A stretch of DNA of 64,000 bases. Origin: Hyphomicrobiales bacterium (lineage in GTDB: Bacteria > Pseudomonadota > Alphaproteobacteria > Rhizobiales > Rhizobiaceae). Below are positions 53,731-62,699 of this stretch, piece after piece (the stretch's first letter is position 1; each line of letters begins with the position of its first letter). Under the pieces are notes generated by a model, which searched no databases, was not told the DNA's origin, and saw only the letters and a program-made list of their open reading frames with translations. The DNA lies in contig UBYX01000003.1 in NCBI GenBank assembly GCA_900469955.1, positions 248,001 to 312,000 of the forward strand, in the 5' to 3' direction. A program made the position numbers and the translations under genes.

Positions 53731-54795
53731 ATGTCGGGCGAGGCGACTGGGGCCAAGATCAGGCCGATACATGTGAGCCTTGTGGCCATTCCCGACGCGG
53801 TGGTCTCGACACTCAGCGGCGTGTTCGACGTCATGAATGCCTTTTCTGTCTTCCCGCCGCCGGGGGCTTCGACATTGCCGCCCTTCGAAGTTGAGATCGT
53901 CGGACTTCAGGCTGGCCCCCTACCGCTTGCAAGTCGGGTGCCGATGACGGTGCATCGAAGCATTGCGCAAGTCGAAACCACCGAGATCATCATCGTTCCC
54001 TCCATATTGCTCGCGGCAGATGGCTGGGAAAAAGGGCGGTATCCGGAGCTTGTGGCCTGGATAGGCAGCATGCACGACAAGGGCGCTCTTCTCTGCTCGG
54101 CATGTTCCGGCATCTTCCTGCTGGCGGAAACAGGCCTGTTCGATGGCGCTGATGTGACCGTGCATTTCGGCTACGCGGATGCCTTTATCAGGACATTTCC
54201 GAAGGTTCGCGTCCATCCAGAACGGGTGCTGGTGGTATCGGGCAGTCGAGAAGACCTCATTACCTCCGGCGCCTCGATGACATGGCACGATCTCGTTCTT
54301 TATCTGATCGCTCGCCACGCCGGAGCCGCGGCGGCGCAGGGTATCGCCCGCAATTTCGCGCTTCAATGGCATCAGGACGGTCTTGCCCCCTACATCGTGT
54401 TCGAAGGGCGCAGAGATCATGGAGATACCGCCGTGAGATCCGCCCAGGAGTGGGTCGCTTCGCATTTCTCTGTTACCAATCCGCTCGAAGAGATGATCCT
54501 CCATTCGGGGTTGACCGAACGCACATTCAAACGGCGCTTCACCAGCGCGACCGGAGTCAGCCCGATCGGCTACGTGCAACGGCTGCGCATCGAGGAAGCC
54601 AAGCGCAGGCTTGAGCGTACGGATCTGTCAGTCGACGAGATCAGCTGGCAGGTCGGATACGAGGAACCGGCCTTCTTCCGCCGCCTTTTCAGACGCGTCA
54701 CCGGCCTTGCTCCAGGAGCATACCGGAAGCGTTTTCGCATCCCCGATTACGCGCGTTCAGCCCAGGGCTTCCGCTCAGCAACCATCTGCGATTGA
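53731..54795 (+). CDS. GlxA-family AraC transcriptional regulator (DJ-1/PfpI sensor domain)
   Basis: 354 residues. N-terminal DJ-1/PfpI-like domain with CSACSGIFLLAETGLFDG at the nucleophile elbow position; C-terminal AraC domain (TFKRRFTSATGVSPIGYVQR, then EEPAFFRRLFRRVTGLAP). ATG 53731 follows GGAGG. Regulators of this family control amine or carnitine metabolism; the adjacent methyltransferase is the probable target. Confidence 0.92.
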   Translation: MSGEATGAKIRPIHVSLVAIPDAVVSTLSGVFDVMNAFSVFPPPGASTLPPFEVEIVGLQAGPLPLASRVPMTVHRSIAQVETTEIIIVPSILLAADGWEKGRYPELVAWIGSMHDKGALLCSACSGIFLLAETGLFDGADVTVHFGYADAFIRTFPKVRVHPERVLVVSGSREDLITSGASMTWHDLVLYLIARHAGAAAAQGIARNFALQWHQDGLAPYIVFEGRRDHGDTAVRSAQEWVASHFSVTNPLEEMILHSGLTERTFKRRFTSATGVSPIGYVQRLRIEEAKRRLERTDLSVDEISWQVGYEEPAFFRRLFRRVTGLAPGAYRKRFRIPDYARSAQGFRSATICD

Positions 54796-54803
54796 AAGTT
54801 TCG

Positions 54804-54828
54804 GGAACAAAATCCGCTCCGGGGCATT
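54804..54828 (+). promoter_or_regulatory. Possible RpoE2/EcfG promoter
   Basis: GGAAC, 16 bases, CATT (fits GGAAC-N18-TT). Start codon at 54856, only 27 bases further on. Confidence 0.45.
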
Positions 54829-54855
54829 GAAAGCCAGGCAGAAGGAGGAAGCATC

Positions 54856-55173
54856 ATGACCTATGATCCCAATGACAGATTGAATGAGCCCCGTACTACG
54901 TCCGGGGTGAACAACAATATGGAAGTCCGCCGCAGCTCCTCGTGGGTGCCGTGGGTAGCCGTGCTTGCCGTCATTCTTGTCGGCGCTTTCGTGTGGTCGC
55001 AGATGGGCAGCTCGCCTACCGATCCCCAAACCACCTCTTCAACGACGCCGCCGGCCGCAGACAACGCGTCTCCGGCCCCGGCTCCTGTGACCCCGGCCGC
55101 CCCGCCGGCCGCAGATCCCGCTCCGGCAACACCGCCTGCCGGTGGCACTGGTGGGACCGGCACGCAGCCGTAA
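54856..55173 (+). CDS. Small membrane-anchored Pro/Ala-rich protein
   Basis: 105 residues. A single membrane segment (WVPWVAVLAVILVGAFVW) at about 32-49 is followed by a Pro/Ala/Thr-rich periplasmic tail. ATG 54856 has AGAAGGAGG upstream. No family recognised. Its probable stress promoter suggests an envelope stress function. Confidence 0.75.
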   Translation: MTYDPNDRLNEPRTTSGVNNNMEVRRSSSWVPWVAVLAVILVGAFVWSQMGSSPTDPQTTSSTTPPAADNASPAPAPVTPAAPPAADPAPATPPAGGTGGTGTQP

Positions 55174-55203
55174 GCCTTCCGTTCATCAATGAACGAATTG
55201 AAG

Positions 55204-55234
55204 TCGCCCGCCTCGTCGCGGGCGATTTCTTTTA
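55204..55234 (+). terminator. Rho-independent terminator
   Basis: TCGCCCGC, 6-base loop, GCGGGCGA, then TTTCTTTT. It ends the small membrane protein gene and overlaps the end of the convergent LysR gene. Confidence 0.8.
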
Positions 55235-56173
55235 TACCCGGCGCCCGCGCAGAAGCGTGCGAGCCGAAGTCTGCGGCTCCGCGAGCCGGTCGGCTTCAAG
55301 CGACAAGAACATCCAATCGATGAAGACGCGCACGATCGGTGTGGAACGCACCGCAGGACGACAGGCGACATAGAAGGAATCGTTTGCGGCAACGCTCAAG
55401 TCGAAGGGAACGACGAGTTCCCCGCGAGCAATCAGATTGCTGGCAGTGATCGTGTCGCCAAGCGCAATGCCCTGCCCATGCAGCGCAGCTTCCGTCGAGA
55501 AGCGGGCATCGCCCATGAAATGCTGCTGACGACGGGGCAGTTCGATGGCGTCTGCCGCCGAAAGCCAGGTATTCCACTCACGCCCGTCATCATCACCGTG
55601 TAGCAAGACATGGTCTTCGAGGTCCCGGATGGTACGCAGAGGTCGGCTATTCAGGAGCGTCGGGCTCGCGACCGGAAAAAGCTGAAGGTTGCTCCACAGC
55701 CGCGTCCAGGCATCCGGCCAATTGCCGTCGCCATAAAGGATGCACACGTCCACGTCAGCCGAATGGAGTTGGGTCGGGTCGTTGGAGGCCGAGATCTTCA
55801 GCCGGACGCCCGGATATTGCTCGGTGAAGTTATTGAGCCGCGGCACGATCCAGAAAGACAAAAGCGCCGGGACGCAAGTGATCGACAATTCGCCGCTTGT
55901 CGCCGGACGTTTCATCTGCGCGGTGGCGGCGGCAATCTCGCCGAAGGCTTGAGTGACGGCAGGCAGCAGCAGCGCACCTTCCGACGTCAGTTTCAACCGC
56001 TTCCCGCCGCGCTCGAACAGGGAAACGTTCAACGATTCCTCCAGCGCCTTAATCTGATGGCTGACGGCGCCGTGGGTGACGTTCAATTCGCGCGCCGCAG
56101 CCGAAACTGACCCGCAGCGAGCGGTCGCTTCGAATGCGCGCAATGGGTTGAGAGGCGGCAGCCGGCTGTTCAC
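55232..56173 (-). CDS. LysR-family regulator, GcvA-like
   Basis: 313 residues. The start LPPLNPLRAFEATARCGSVS and the AARELNVTHGAVSHQIKALE helix-turn-helix are GcvA-like. Divergent from the ureohydrolase gene; a TGAG-N5-CTCA LysR box lies 15-27 bases before its start. It probably controls the ureohydrolase-transporter-hydrolase genes. Confidence 0.9.
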   Translation of the reverse strand: MNSRLPPLNPLRAFEATARCGSVSAAARELNVTHGAVSHQIKALEESLNVSLFERGGKRLKLTSEGALLLPAVTQAFGEIAAATAQMKRPATSGELSITCVPALLSFWIVPRLNNFTEQYPGVRLKISASNDPTQLHSADVDVCILYGDGNWPDAWTRLWSNLQLFPVASPTLLNSRPLRTIRDLEDHVLLHGDDDGREWNTWLSAADAIELPRRQQHFMGDARFSTEAALHGQGIALGDTITASNLIARGELVVPFDLSVAANDSFYVACRPAVRSTPIVRVFIDWMFLSLEADRLAEPQTSARTLLRGRRV

Positions 56174-56186
56174 TTTGATCCTTATT

Positions 56187-56201
56187 GTGAGTTTTTCTCA
56201 C
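56187..56201. promoter_or_regulatory. LysR-type box between regulator and ureohydrolase gene
   Basis: GTGAG-TTTTT-CTCAC contains T-N11-A (56188-56200), the LysR consensus. It is close to the regulator start, as expected for autoregulation. Confidence 0.5.
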
Positions 56202-56335
56202 TTCAACAGCTAGAACAATCTCAATTGCTTTTCCAGGCTCTCCTGATTGATAATGATGAAAACGAGGGCGATAGCCCGTGGGGAACAAAAATTAGGCTGC
56301 GGCTTCAAGGCAGCAGATAAACAAGCGAGGTTTGC

Positions 56336-57394
56336 ATGGCTTTCGACGGCAACAGGCTCGAGCAATTGCGGGCCAAATATCTTAACAGCCTCGGCGGCGA
56401 GATCTTCGATCCGAAATTCAAGAAGGTCGGTAAAAAGATCTTCGACAAGGCAGGAACGCGCGTCGCACCCTATGCCGGAATACCAACGCTTCTTGACGCG
56501 CCCTACCTGCCGCTCGATGCAAAGGATCCGGATTTCGGCGATCTGCAGGTGGCGATGATCGGCATGCCAATGGATCTCGGCGTTACCAATCGGCCAGGAT
56601 CGCGCTTTGGGCCCCGGGCGCTCCGCGCCATCGAACGGGTAGGCCCCTATAACCATGTCCTGGAATGCGCACCGACGCATGAGCTGAAGGTCGCCGACAT
56701 CGGCGACGTACCTTTCCGCAGCCGCTACCGCCTGGAAATGAGCCATGACGACATCGAAAGGCGCGTTAACCAGATCGTCGATGCCGGAGTGCTACCTTTG
56801 TCGGTCGGTGGCGATCACTCAATCACTCACCCGATCTTGAAGGCGGTGGGCAAGAAGGCTCCGGTCGGGCTCATCCATATCGACGCCCACTGCGACACCA
56901 GCGGCTTCTTCGATGAGACGAAGTTCCATCACGGCGGACCATTCCGCAATGCCGTACTCGATGGCGTCCTTGATCCGACCCGCACGATCCAGATCGGCAT
57001 CCGCGGCGCTGCCGAATATCTGTGGGAATTCTCATACGAGTCTGGCATGACCGTGATCCACGCCGAGGAGGTGACTGGTCTAGGTATTCCCGCGATCATC
57101 GAGAAGGCCAAGGCGATCGTGGGTGACGGGCCAACCTATGTGTCCTTTGATATTGACAGCCTAGACCCCAGTTTCGCGCCCGGTACCGGCACACCGGAAA
57201 TCGGCGGCCTCACCACCCGCGAGGCACTCGAACTGATCCGGGGCCTGCAAGGCATCAACATCGTCGGCGGAGACGTCGTGGAGGTCGCACCGCAGTATGA
57301 CGCCACCCACAATACGGCGCATGCCGGTGCGCAGATGCTGTTTGAAATTCTAAGCCTCATGGTCTTCAGCCCTTCCGTAAAGGGGCGAAGCTGA
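56336..57394 (+). CDS. Agmatinase/ureohydrolase family protein
   Basis: 352 residues. Dinuclear-metal ligands are all present: H161 (GGDHSI), D183/H185/D187 (HIDAHCD), and D272/D274 (SFDIDSLDPSF). The following PGTGTPEIGGL is the usual substrate region of agmatinase, guanidinobutyrase and guanidinopropionase, so the guanidino substrate is undecided. ATG 56336 has GAGG 6 bases upstream. It releases urea and an amine. The gene is followed by a polyamine-type importer and a nitrilase-family hydrolase. Confidence 0.92.
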   Translation: MAFDGNRLEQLRAKYLNSLGGEIFDPKFKKVGKKIFDKAGTRVAPYAGIPTLLDAPYLPLDAKDPDFGDLQVAMIGMPMDLGVTNRPGSRFGPRALRAIERVGPYNHVLECAPTHELKVADIGDVPFRSRYRLEMSHDDIERRVNQIVDAGVLPLSVGGDHSITHPILKAVGKKAPVGLIHIDAHCDTSGFFDETKFHHGGPFRNAVLDGVLDPTRTIQIGIRGAAEYLWEFSYESGMTVIHAEEVTGLGIPAIIEKAKAIVGDGPTYVSFDIDSLDPSFAPGTGTPEIGGLTTREALELIRGLQGINIVGGDVVEVAPQYDATHNTAHAGAQMLFEILSLMVFSPSVKGRS

Positions 57395-57467
57395 TCTAAA
57401 GTTCGATACAAAGTGGGAACACGCCGGTCCAGGCCAAGAACCATCCGGCAAGCAAAGGAGAGATACC

Positions 57468-58556
57468 ATGTCCGATATCTTCAACAACAAGATCGGCCGC
57501 CGCGCCGTGCTTGCCGGAGGCATTGCCGGCGCTTCCATGCTGGCCATGCCGTCCGTGCTGCGCGCCCAGGACAAGAGCCTGAAGGTCGGCGTATATGGCG
57601 GCTACTTCAAGGACTCCTTCGACAAGAACATTTTTGCAGACTTCACCAAGGCCACCGGCATCGCCGTCGAATCGGTCGCGGAACCGACCGGCGAGGCTTG
57701 GCTGGTGCAGCTCGAACAGGCCGCCAAAGCAGGTGCCGCACCGGCCGACGTATCGATGATGTCGCAGGTCTCGATGCTGAAGGGCCAGTCCACCAACCTG
57801 TGGACGCCGCTGGATCTGGCTAAAATTCCAAACTCGAAAAACCTGATCGACCGCTTTGTCAACAAGTACCCCGATGGCAAGGTCGCAGGGATCGGCGCGG
57901 TTTCCTGGTACATCACGCTGGTCTCGAACACTGACGTAATCAAGGAAGCGCCAACCTCCTGGGCCGCGATGTGGGAAAAGGACAAGGAAGACAAACTTGG
58001 TCTGCTCGCCCTGGTATCCAACTCCTTCCTTCTCGAAGTGACGGCCAAGACCTTCATGGGCGGCACCAATGCGCTCGACACTGAGGAAGGCATCCTCAAG
58101 GCGCTTGAGAAGCTCGCCGAGCTGAAGCCGAATGTCCGTCTGTGGTATCGCGATGAGGCACAGTTCGAACAGGCGCTAAAGTCAGGCGAAATCCCGATGG
58201 GACAGTATTATCACGACGTCACCGGCCTTGCCGCTGCGGATGGAAATCCGGTTCGATCCACCTTCCCCAAGGAAGGCGGCATACAGGATTCCGGCTGCTG
58301 GGCACTGTCACGGGCATCGAAGAAGACGGAAGAAGCCCACACCTTCATCAACTACATGTGCCAGCCGGCAATCCAGGCGACCTTGTCGCGCAAGGTTGGC
58401 ACCGCGCCGACCATCAAGCGCGACCTGCTCGATTTGACGGCGGAAGAATTCGCCGCCGTATCTTCCGATATCGAGCCCATCATCCCGCGCTATGATCTTT
58501 ACCAGACCAAGTCCGATTTCCTGAACCAGAAGTGGACAGAGATGATCGCTGGCTGA
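57468..58556 (+). CDS. ABC transporter solute-binding protein, polyamine (PotD)-type
   Basis: 362 residues. A twin-arginine-like signal (IGRRAVLAGGIAGASML) ends near LRAQD; the mature domain begins LKVGVYGGYFKDSFDK. Likely binds a cationic guanidino or amine compound, given the neighbouring ureohydrolase. A perfect hairpin (58633-58652) follows the gene and may keep the binding protein more abundant than the rest. Confidence 0.9.
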   Translation: MSDIFNNKIGRRAVLAGGIAGASMLAMPSVLRAQDKSLKVGVYGGYFKDSFDKNIFADFTKATGIAVESVAEPTGEAWLVQLEQAAKAGAAPADVSMMSQVSMLKGQSTNLWTPLDLAKIPNSKNLIDRFVNKYPDGKVAGIGAVSWYITLVSNTDVIKEAPTSWAAMWEKDKEDKLGLLALVSNSFLLEVTAKTFMGGTNALDTEEGILKALEKLAELKPNVRLWYRDEAQFEQALKSGEIPMGQYYHDVTGLAAADGNPVRSTFPKEGGIQDSGCWALSRASKKTEEAHTFINYMCQPAIQATLSRKVGTAPTIKRDLLDLTAEEFAAVSSDIEPIIPRYDLYQTKSDFLNQKWTEMIAG

Positions 58557-58632
58557 CGGGTAGCCGCTTGTCCTTGTGACGAGGGTTACGCTGAGATCCG
58601 GGAACGGCTAACATCGGTCGCACCCGTTTAAT

Positions 58633-58652
58633 CCCTCCCCATCCGGGGAGGG
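58633..58652 (+). terminator. Intra-operon hairpin
   Basis: CCCTCCCC, 4-base loop ATCC, GGGGAGGG: perfect 8-base stem between the binding-protein and ATPase genes. No long T-run; probably an mRNA stabiliser or attenuator. Confidence 0.6.
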
Positions 58653-58688
58653 TTCCCATCACTCGCCGAGCCGATTGACGAGAGCAAA

Positions 58689-59726
58689 ATGTCCGGATTG
58701 ATCCTAGAGCATGTAACGAAGCAATTCGGCACCTTCACCGCAGTCAGCGATGTGAACCTCTCGGTGGCGGACGGCAGCTTCGTCTGCCTGCTCGGGCCTT
58801 CGGGCTGTGGCAAGACTACGCTGATGCGGATGATCGCCGGTCTCGACTTGCCTACCGGCGGCTCAATCAGGCTGAGCGGGACCGATATTACACAGGTGCC
58901 GACCCATAAGCGCGATCTCGGCATGGTCTTCCAGTCATTGGCGCTCTTCCCACATCTGACAGTCGGTGAAAACATTGCTTACTCGCTGCGCATTCGGGGC
59001 GCCGACAAGGACGCACAGAAAAAGCGTGTCGACGAGCTTTTGGCGATGATCCATCTGCCCGGTTTTGCCGACCGCTCGGTCAGTAAGCTCTCTGGTGGCC
59101 AACGCCAACGCGTTGCAATTGCCCGCGCATTGGCGATCTCTCCCAAACTTTTCCTTCTCGACGAACCGCTTTCGGCACTCGACGCCAAGCTTCGCGAGGC
59201 GATGCAGGTGGAACTGCGCCAGCTGCAACAGCGTCTCGGCATTACCACCATCGTCGTTACCCACGATCAGCGCGAAGCGATGACCATGGCCGACACCGTC
59301 GTGGTGATGAACGGCGGCGAAATCCGCCAGGCGGCAGCACCCGTCGATATCTACCGCCGTCCAGCCGACAGTTTCGTTGCGGACTTCATCGGCCAGACCA
59401 ATCTTCTGCCATTTGAAACCGACAGTGCAGGCCAGGCCGCGGTGCTTGGGACGTCCATCGAAGGCTTTGCCCCGCTTGCGGGATCGACGAAGGGTATGCT
59501 CTCGGTGCGCCCCGAAGACGTCCAGCTGGTTCCCGCCGGCAATGGCGCGATCCCCGCCAAAGTGACCTTCGTGCGTGACCTCGGGGGCACGATCGAGACA
59601 TTCGTGGAGGCGGGTGGCCAACAGGTGATTGCGGTTTCTTCACCGCGAAATCGGCCCGAGGTTCAAGTCGGCCAGACGGTCGGCATCAAGCTCGATCCCG
59701 CGACAAGCGTGGTGCTCCCCAAATGA
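58689..59726 (+). CDS. ABC transporter ATPase, PotA-like
   Basis: 345 residues. Walker A GPSGCGKTT, signature LSGGQRQRV, Walker B LFLLDEP; the C-terminal TOBE-like domain (MLSVRPEDVQLV) is present. ATG 58689 has GAGAG upstream. The stop overlaps the permease start (ATGA). Confidence 0.94.
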   Translation: MSGLILEHVTKQFGTFTAVSDVNLSVADGSFVCLLGPSGCGKTTLMRMIAGLDLPTGGSIRLSGTDITQVPTHKRDLGMVFQSLALFPHLTVGENIAYSLRIRGADKDAQKKRVDELLAMIHLPGFADRSVSKLSGGQRQRVAIARALAISPKLFLLDEPLSALDAKLREAMQVELRQLQQRLGITTIVVTHDQREAMTMADTVVVMNGGEIRQAAAPVDIYRRPADSFVADFIGQTNLLPFETDSAGQAAVLGTSIEGFAPLAGSTKGMLSVRPEDVQLVPAGNGAIPAKVTFVRDLGGTIETFVEAGGQQVIAVSSPRNRPEVQVGQTVGIKLDPATSVVLPK

Positions 59727-60577
59727 GACGCGAACCGCCGCAGCGCCTTGGCGATTACGGCCCGCTTTTCTTCCCGGCGGGCATGCTGACCCTGTTCTTC
59801 GTGGTGCCTTTCGCCACGATGATCGCCGTTTCATTCTTCCAGCGCGAACAGGGCGGCTTTTATACCCCCGCCTTCGTGCTCGACAACTATGCAAGGTTCC
59901 TCAGCCTCTTCTTCGGCAAGGTACTCGGTTTCTCCCTCTTTCTCGCCGTAGCGGTCGCGATTGCCTGCGTGGTCGTCGGCGTCCCCTTCACCTATCTGCT
60001 GGCGCGCTCGGCACGCAAGATGCAGATTGCCTGGCTGGTCGCGCTGCTCTCCATCCTGTCGCTTTCCGAGGTGATGATCGGTTTTGCCTGGTCAACCCTT
60101 TTTTCGCGTACAGCCGGCATCACCAATCTCTTCGTCTGGCTAGGGTTGATGAGTCAGGCGCAAGCGCTGACCCCGAGTTTCGGGGCGGTGATGACCGCCA
60201 TGACCTACCAGGCGTTTCCCTATACCGTCCTCGTCCTTTATCCAGCGCTGGTCCGGCTTGATCCGACCCTGGCGGAAGCTGCCCGTACGCTCGGTGCTTC
60301 CCCAGTCAAGGCCTTCTTTACCGTCGTCGTACCGGCACTGCGCAACACCATCCTCGCAACGCTGATCATGGTCTTCATCTTTGCGCTGGGCTCCTATCTG
60401 CTGCCCCAACTCTTGGGTCGGCCGCAACACTGGACGCTCTCGGTTCTCATCACCGATCAGGCCATCTATCAGTCGAATATGCCATTTGCTGCCGCCATGG
60501 CCGTCTTCCTGGTGCTGGTATCGCTCGCACTGGTGGGTCTTGCGGTTTATGCCGGACAGCAGAAGGAGGCGAAATGA
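59723..60577 (+). CDS. ABC transporter permease, PotB-like
   Basis: 284 residues, six membrane segments. The EAA loop reads DPTLAEAARTLGASPVKAFF. Overlaps both neighbours by four bases. Confidence 0.93.
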   Translation: MRREPPQRLGDYGPLFFPAGMLTLFFVVPFATMIAVSFFQREQGGFYTPAFVLDNYARFLSLFFGKVLGFSLFLAVAVAIACVVVGVPFTYLLARSARKMQIAWLVALLSILSLSEVMIGFAWSTLFSRTAGITNLFVWLGLMSQAQALTPSFGAVMTAMTYQAFPYTVLVLYPALVRLDPTLAEAARTLGASPVKAFFTVVVPALRNTILATLIMVFIFALGSYLLPQLLGRPQHWTLSVLITDQAIYQSNMPFAAAMAVFLVLVSLALVGLAVYAGQQKEAK

Positions 60578-61368
60578 CCGCGCTGCGCCGTCTGTTGTTT
60601 TTTGTCGTCGGCTTGTTTTTGGCCCTGCCCCTGATCGTGGTAGCCGGCGTCTCGATCAATCAGCGGCAAACTCTTGCCTTCCCGCCACAGGGATTTTCGC
60701 TCGCCTGGTACGGCCAGATCTTTACCAACCCGGAATGGCGCAATGCCCTGGTCGCCTCGCTGACCCTGGCCGCCACATCAGCCCTGCTGGCGCTGCTAAT
60801 TGCGCTGCCGCTCGCCTGGTTCCTGTGGCGTCGCCTGGCGCCCTGGGCGAACATTTTTCAGCTTCTTGGCGTTGCTCCCTTCACACTGCCACCGGTCATC
60901 ACGGCGCTTGGGCTCCTCACCTTCTGGGCGACAACCGGTCTTTACGGTCAGGCCTGGACGGCGGCAATCAGTCACGGGATCTTCTTCGTCACTTTGCCGT
61001 TGGTGACCTTGTCCCTCGGCTTTTCGGCGATCGACCGCTCATTGGTCGAGGCCGCCGCGACGATGGGCGCCGACGACCGGACGATTTTCCGGACCGTCGT
61101 GCTGCCGCTTATCCTGCCCTATATTGTCTCCGGTTACGCCTTTGCCTTCGTGCTGTCGCTCAATGAATATATCGTCGCCTACATGACCGTCGGCTTCACC
61201 ATGGAAACGCTGCCCATCAAGATTTTCAATGCGCTGCGCTATGGGTACACGCCGACCATGGCCTCGGTAACGGTGCTGTTCCTCGTCATCGCGGCAGTTA
61301 TCTTTGGTCTCGTGGCTCGCTTCGGCGACCTTCCGAAACTGCTCGGTGCGCTCTCGGAGGACAAATGA
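60574..61368 (+). CDS. ABC transporter permease, PotC-like
   Basis: 264 residues. The EAA loop is RSLVEAAATMGADDRTIFR. Overlaps the preceding permease and the following hydrolase gene by four bases each, so the hydrolase belongs to this transport operon. Confidence 0.93.
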   Translation: MTALRRLLFFVVGLFLALPLIVVAGVSINQRQTLAFPPQGFSLAWYGQIFTNPEWRNALVASLTLAATSALLALLIALPLAWFLWRRLAPWANIFQLLGVAPFTLPPVITALGLLTFWATTGLYGQAWTAAISHGIFFVTLPLVTLSLGFSAIDRSLVEAAATMGADDRTIFRTVVLPLILPYIVSGYAFAFVLSLNEYIVAYMTVGFTMETLPIKIFNALRYGYTPTMASVTVLFLVIAAVIFGLVARFGDLPKLLGALSEDK

Positions 61369-62132
61369 AAATCGCGGGCTTTCAGATGCAGCCGGTCGTC
61401 GGCGACTTGGATGCAAACCTCGCCAAGATCGAGACGGCGGCGAGCAATGCCGCCGTCGAAGGCGCCAAACTCCTGATCGCGCCGGAATTGGCGCTGACCG
61501 GCTATGGCGCGGCTGAGAAATTTCCGAGCCTGGCCACGCCTGCTCACGGACCGGTGACGGACAAACTTTCTGAAATCGCCGCGCGGCACCGGATCGCAAT
61601 CGTTGCCGGCTTCGCCGAAAAGGCATTCGAAAACACCTTCAACAGTGCCTTCTTCACCGACGGCGACGGACAGACGGCCGTCTACCGCAAATGCAACCTT
61701 TATGGTCCCTATGAGCGCCAATGGTTCCGTCAGGAGGACCGCCGACAGATACTTGTGACACTAGACGGTATGCGGCTCGGTTTTCTCATCTGCTATGATG
61801 TCGAGTTTCCCGAAAATGTCCGCGCGCTGGCAAAGGCTGGGGCCGATCTCGTTGTGGTGCCGACCGCATTGCCGGTGGGCTCCTCAGGGGAGTTCATCGC
61901 GGAGCACATGATCCGAGTGCGCGCCTTCGAAAACCAAATTTTTGTCGCCTACATCAACCATTGTGATTCCGACCACCGTTTTTCCTACGCCGGCCGATCC
62001 TGTATCGCGGCGCCTGATGGCAAATTACTGGCGCAAGCGCCTGGAGCTGGGGAGGCATTGATCCTTGGCGACATAGATCCTTCGGCTTATGCGCTCTCGC
62101 GAGCGGAAAACACCTATCTTGCCGATCTGTGA
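61365..62132 (+). CDS. Carbon-nitrogen hydrolase (nitrilase superfamily)
   Basis: 255 residues. The catalytic triad is E41 (APELALTGY), K109 (YRKCNLYGPYE) and C143 (ICYDVEFPE). Members hydrolyse amides, N-carbamoyl groups or nitriles. As the last gene of the guanidino/amine transport operon it could be a guanidinobutyramidase or N-carbamoylputrescine amidase; the first would hand its product to the ureohydrolase. Confidence 0.9.
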   Translation: MKIAGFQMQPVVGDLDANLAKIETAASNAAVEGAKLLIAPELALTGYGAAEKFPSLATPAHGPVTDKLSEIAARHRIAIVAGFAEKAFENTFNSAFFTDGDGQTAVYRKCNLYGPYERQWFRQEDRRQILVTLDGMRLGFLICYDVEFPENVRALAKAGADLVVVPTALPVGSSGEFIAEHMIRVRAFENQIFVAYINHCDSDHRFSYAGRSCIAAPDGKLLAQAPGAGEALILGDIDPSAYALSRAENTYLADL

Positions 62133-62150
62133 CCACGCCGAGAGCAAGAA

Positions 62151-62181
62151 TTCCACCTGTTGGTTCATTGTCCAGGTGGAA
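62151..62181. other. Perfect hairpin after the hydrolase gene
   Basis: TTCCACCTG and CAGGTGGAA, 9 bases paired with a 13-base loop. It overlaps the GGAAC of the next promoter; the T-run is weak (TTTACTTTTT after 62184). Confidence 0.5.
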
Positions 62182-62202
62182 CGGTTTACTTTTTCGACAG
62201 TT
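62178..62202 (+). promoter_or_regulatory. Possible RpoE2/EcfG promoter
   Basis: GGAAC, 16 bases, AGTT (fits GGAAC-N18-TT), 47 bases before the start at 62250. Confidence 0.5.
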
Positions 62203-62249
62203 AGTTACTCGTCAACCGTGGCGGGTACGGGCTAACGGAGGAAGTATCA

Positions 62250-62549
62250 ATGCTCAAGATTATTTCGATCTCTCTGCTGTCCCTTGGACTGGCAACAGGC
62301 GCTCTTGCCCAAAGCCGCGATGGCGGGAATACCGGCGAACAGCCTGGTGACCCTTTGAATAAGGTCAATCCCGGCGCAGTGCATGCCCCTCAAGCAACCG
62401 ATGACACGACCACCCATAGTGTCCGGACCAACTGCGCTCCGAACATGCAGACGAACAAGACATCCCCCAATCCTGACAAGACAGCGACTACTAGTGTCAC
62501 TGCAGGTGAGGCTGGCCCGAACACCTCCGGTCAATCATCAGACTGCTGA
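62250..62549 (+). CDS. Small exported protein of unknown function
   Basis: 99 residues. A signal peptide ends ALAQS; the mature part is Gly/Pro/Thr/Asn rich and contains two cysteines (C near 62, C99). ATG 62250 has CGGAGGAAG upstream. No family recognised; the stress-type promoter suggests induction in stationary phase or stress. Confidence 0.75.
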   Translation: MLKIISISLLSLGLATGALAQSRDGGNTGEQPGDPLNKVNPGAVHAPQATDDTTTHSVRTNCAPNMQTNKTSPNPDKTATTSVTAGEAGPNTSGQSSDC

Positions 62550-62565
62550 TATAGCTGCTGTGCGA

Positions 62566-62587
62566 TTGGCCGGTCCCCACCGGCCAA
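62566..62587. other. Hairpin after the small exported protein
   Basis: TTGGCCGGT and ACCGGCCAA, a perfect 9-base stem with a 4-base loop. No T-run. Confidence 0.4.
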
Positions 62588-62699
62588 CGCCTGTCATCCG
62601 CCCAAGATGACCTCGATAAACCTGTAAGCTTTAGCCTACTCTTTTCTTTGTCAGCCCCTGCCCTAACTGCTCTTCCCGTTCAGACCAGGAGACGAGACA

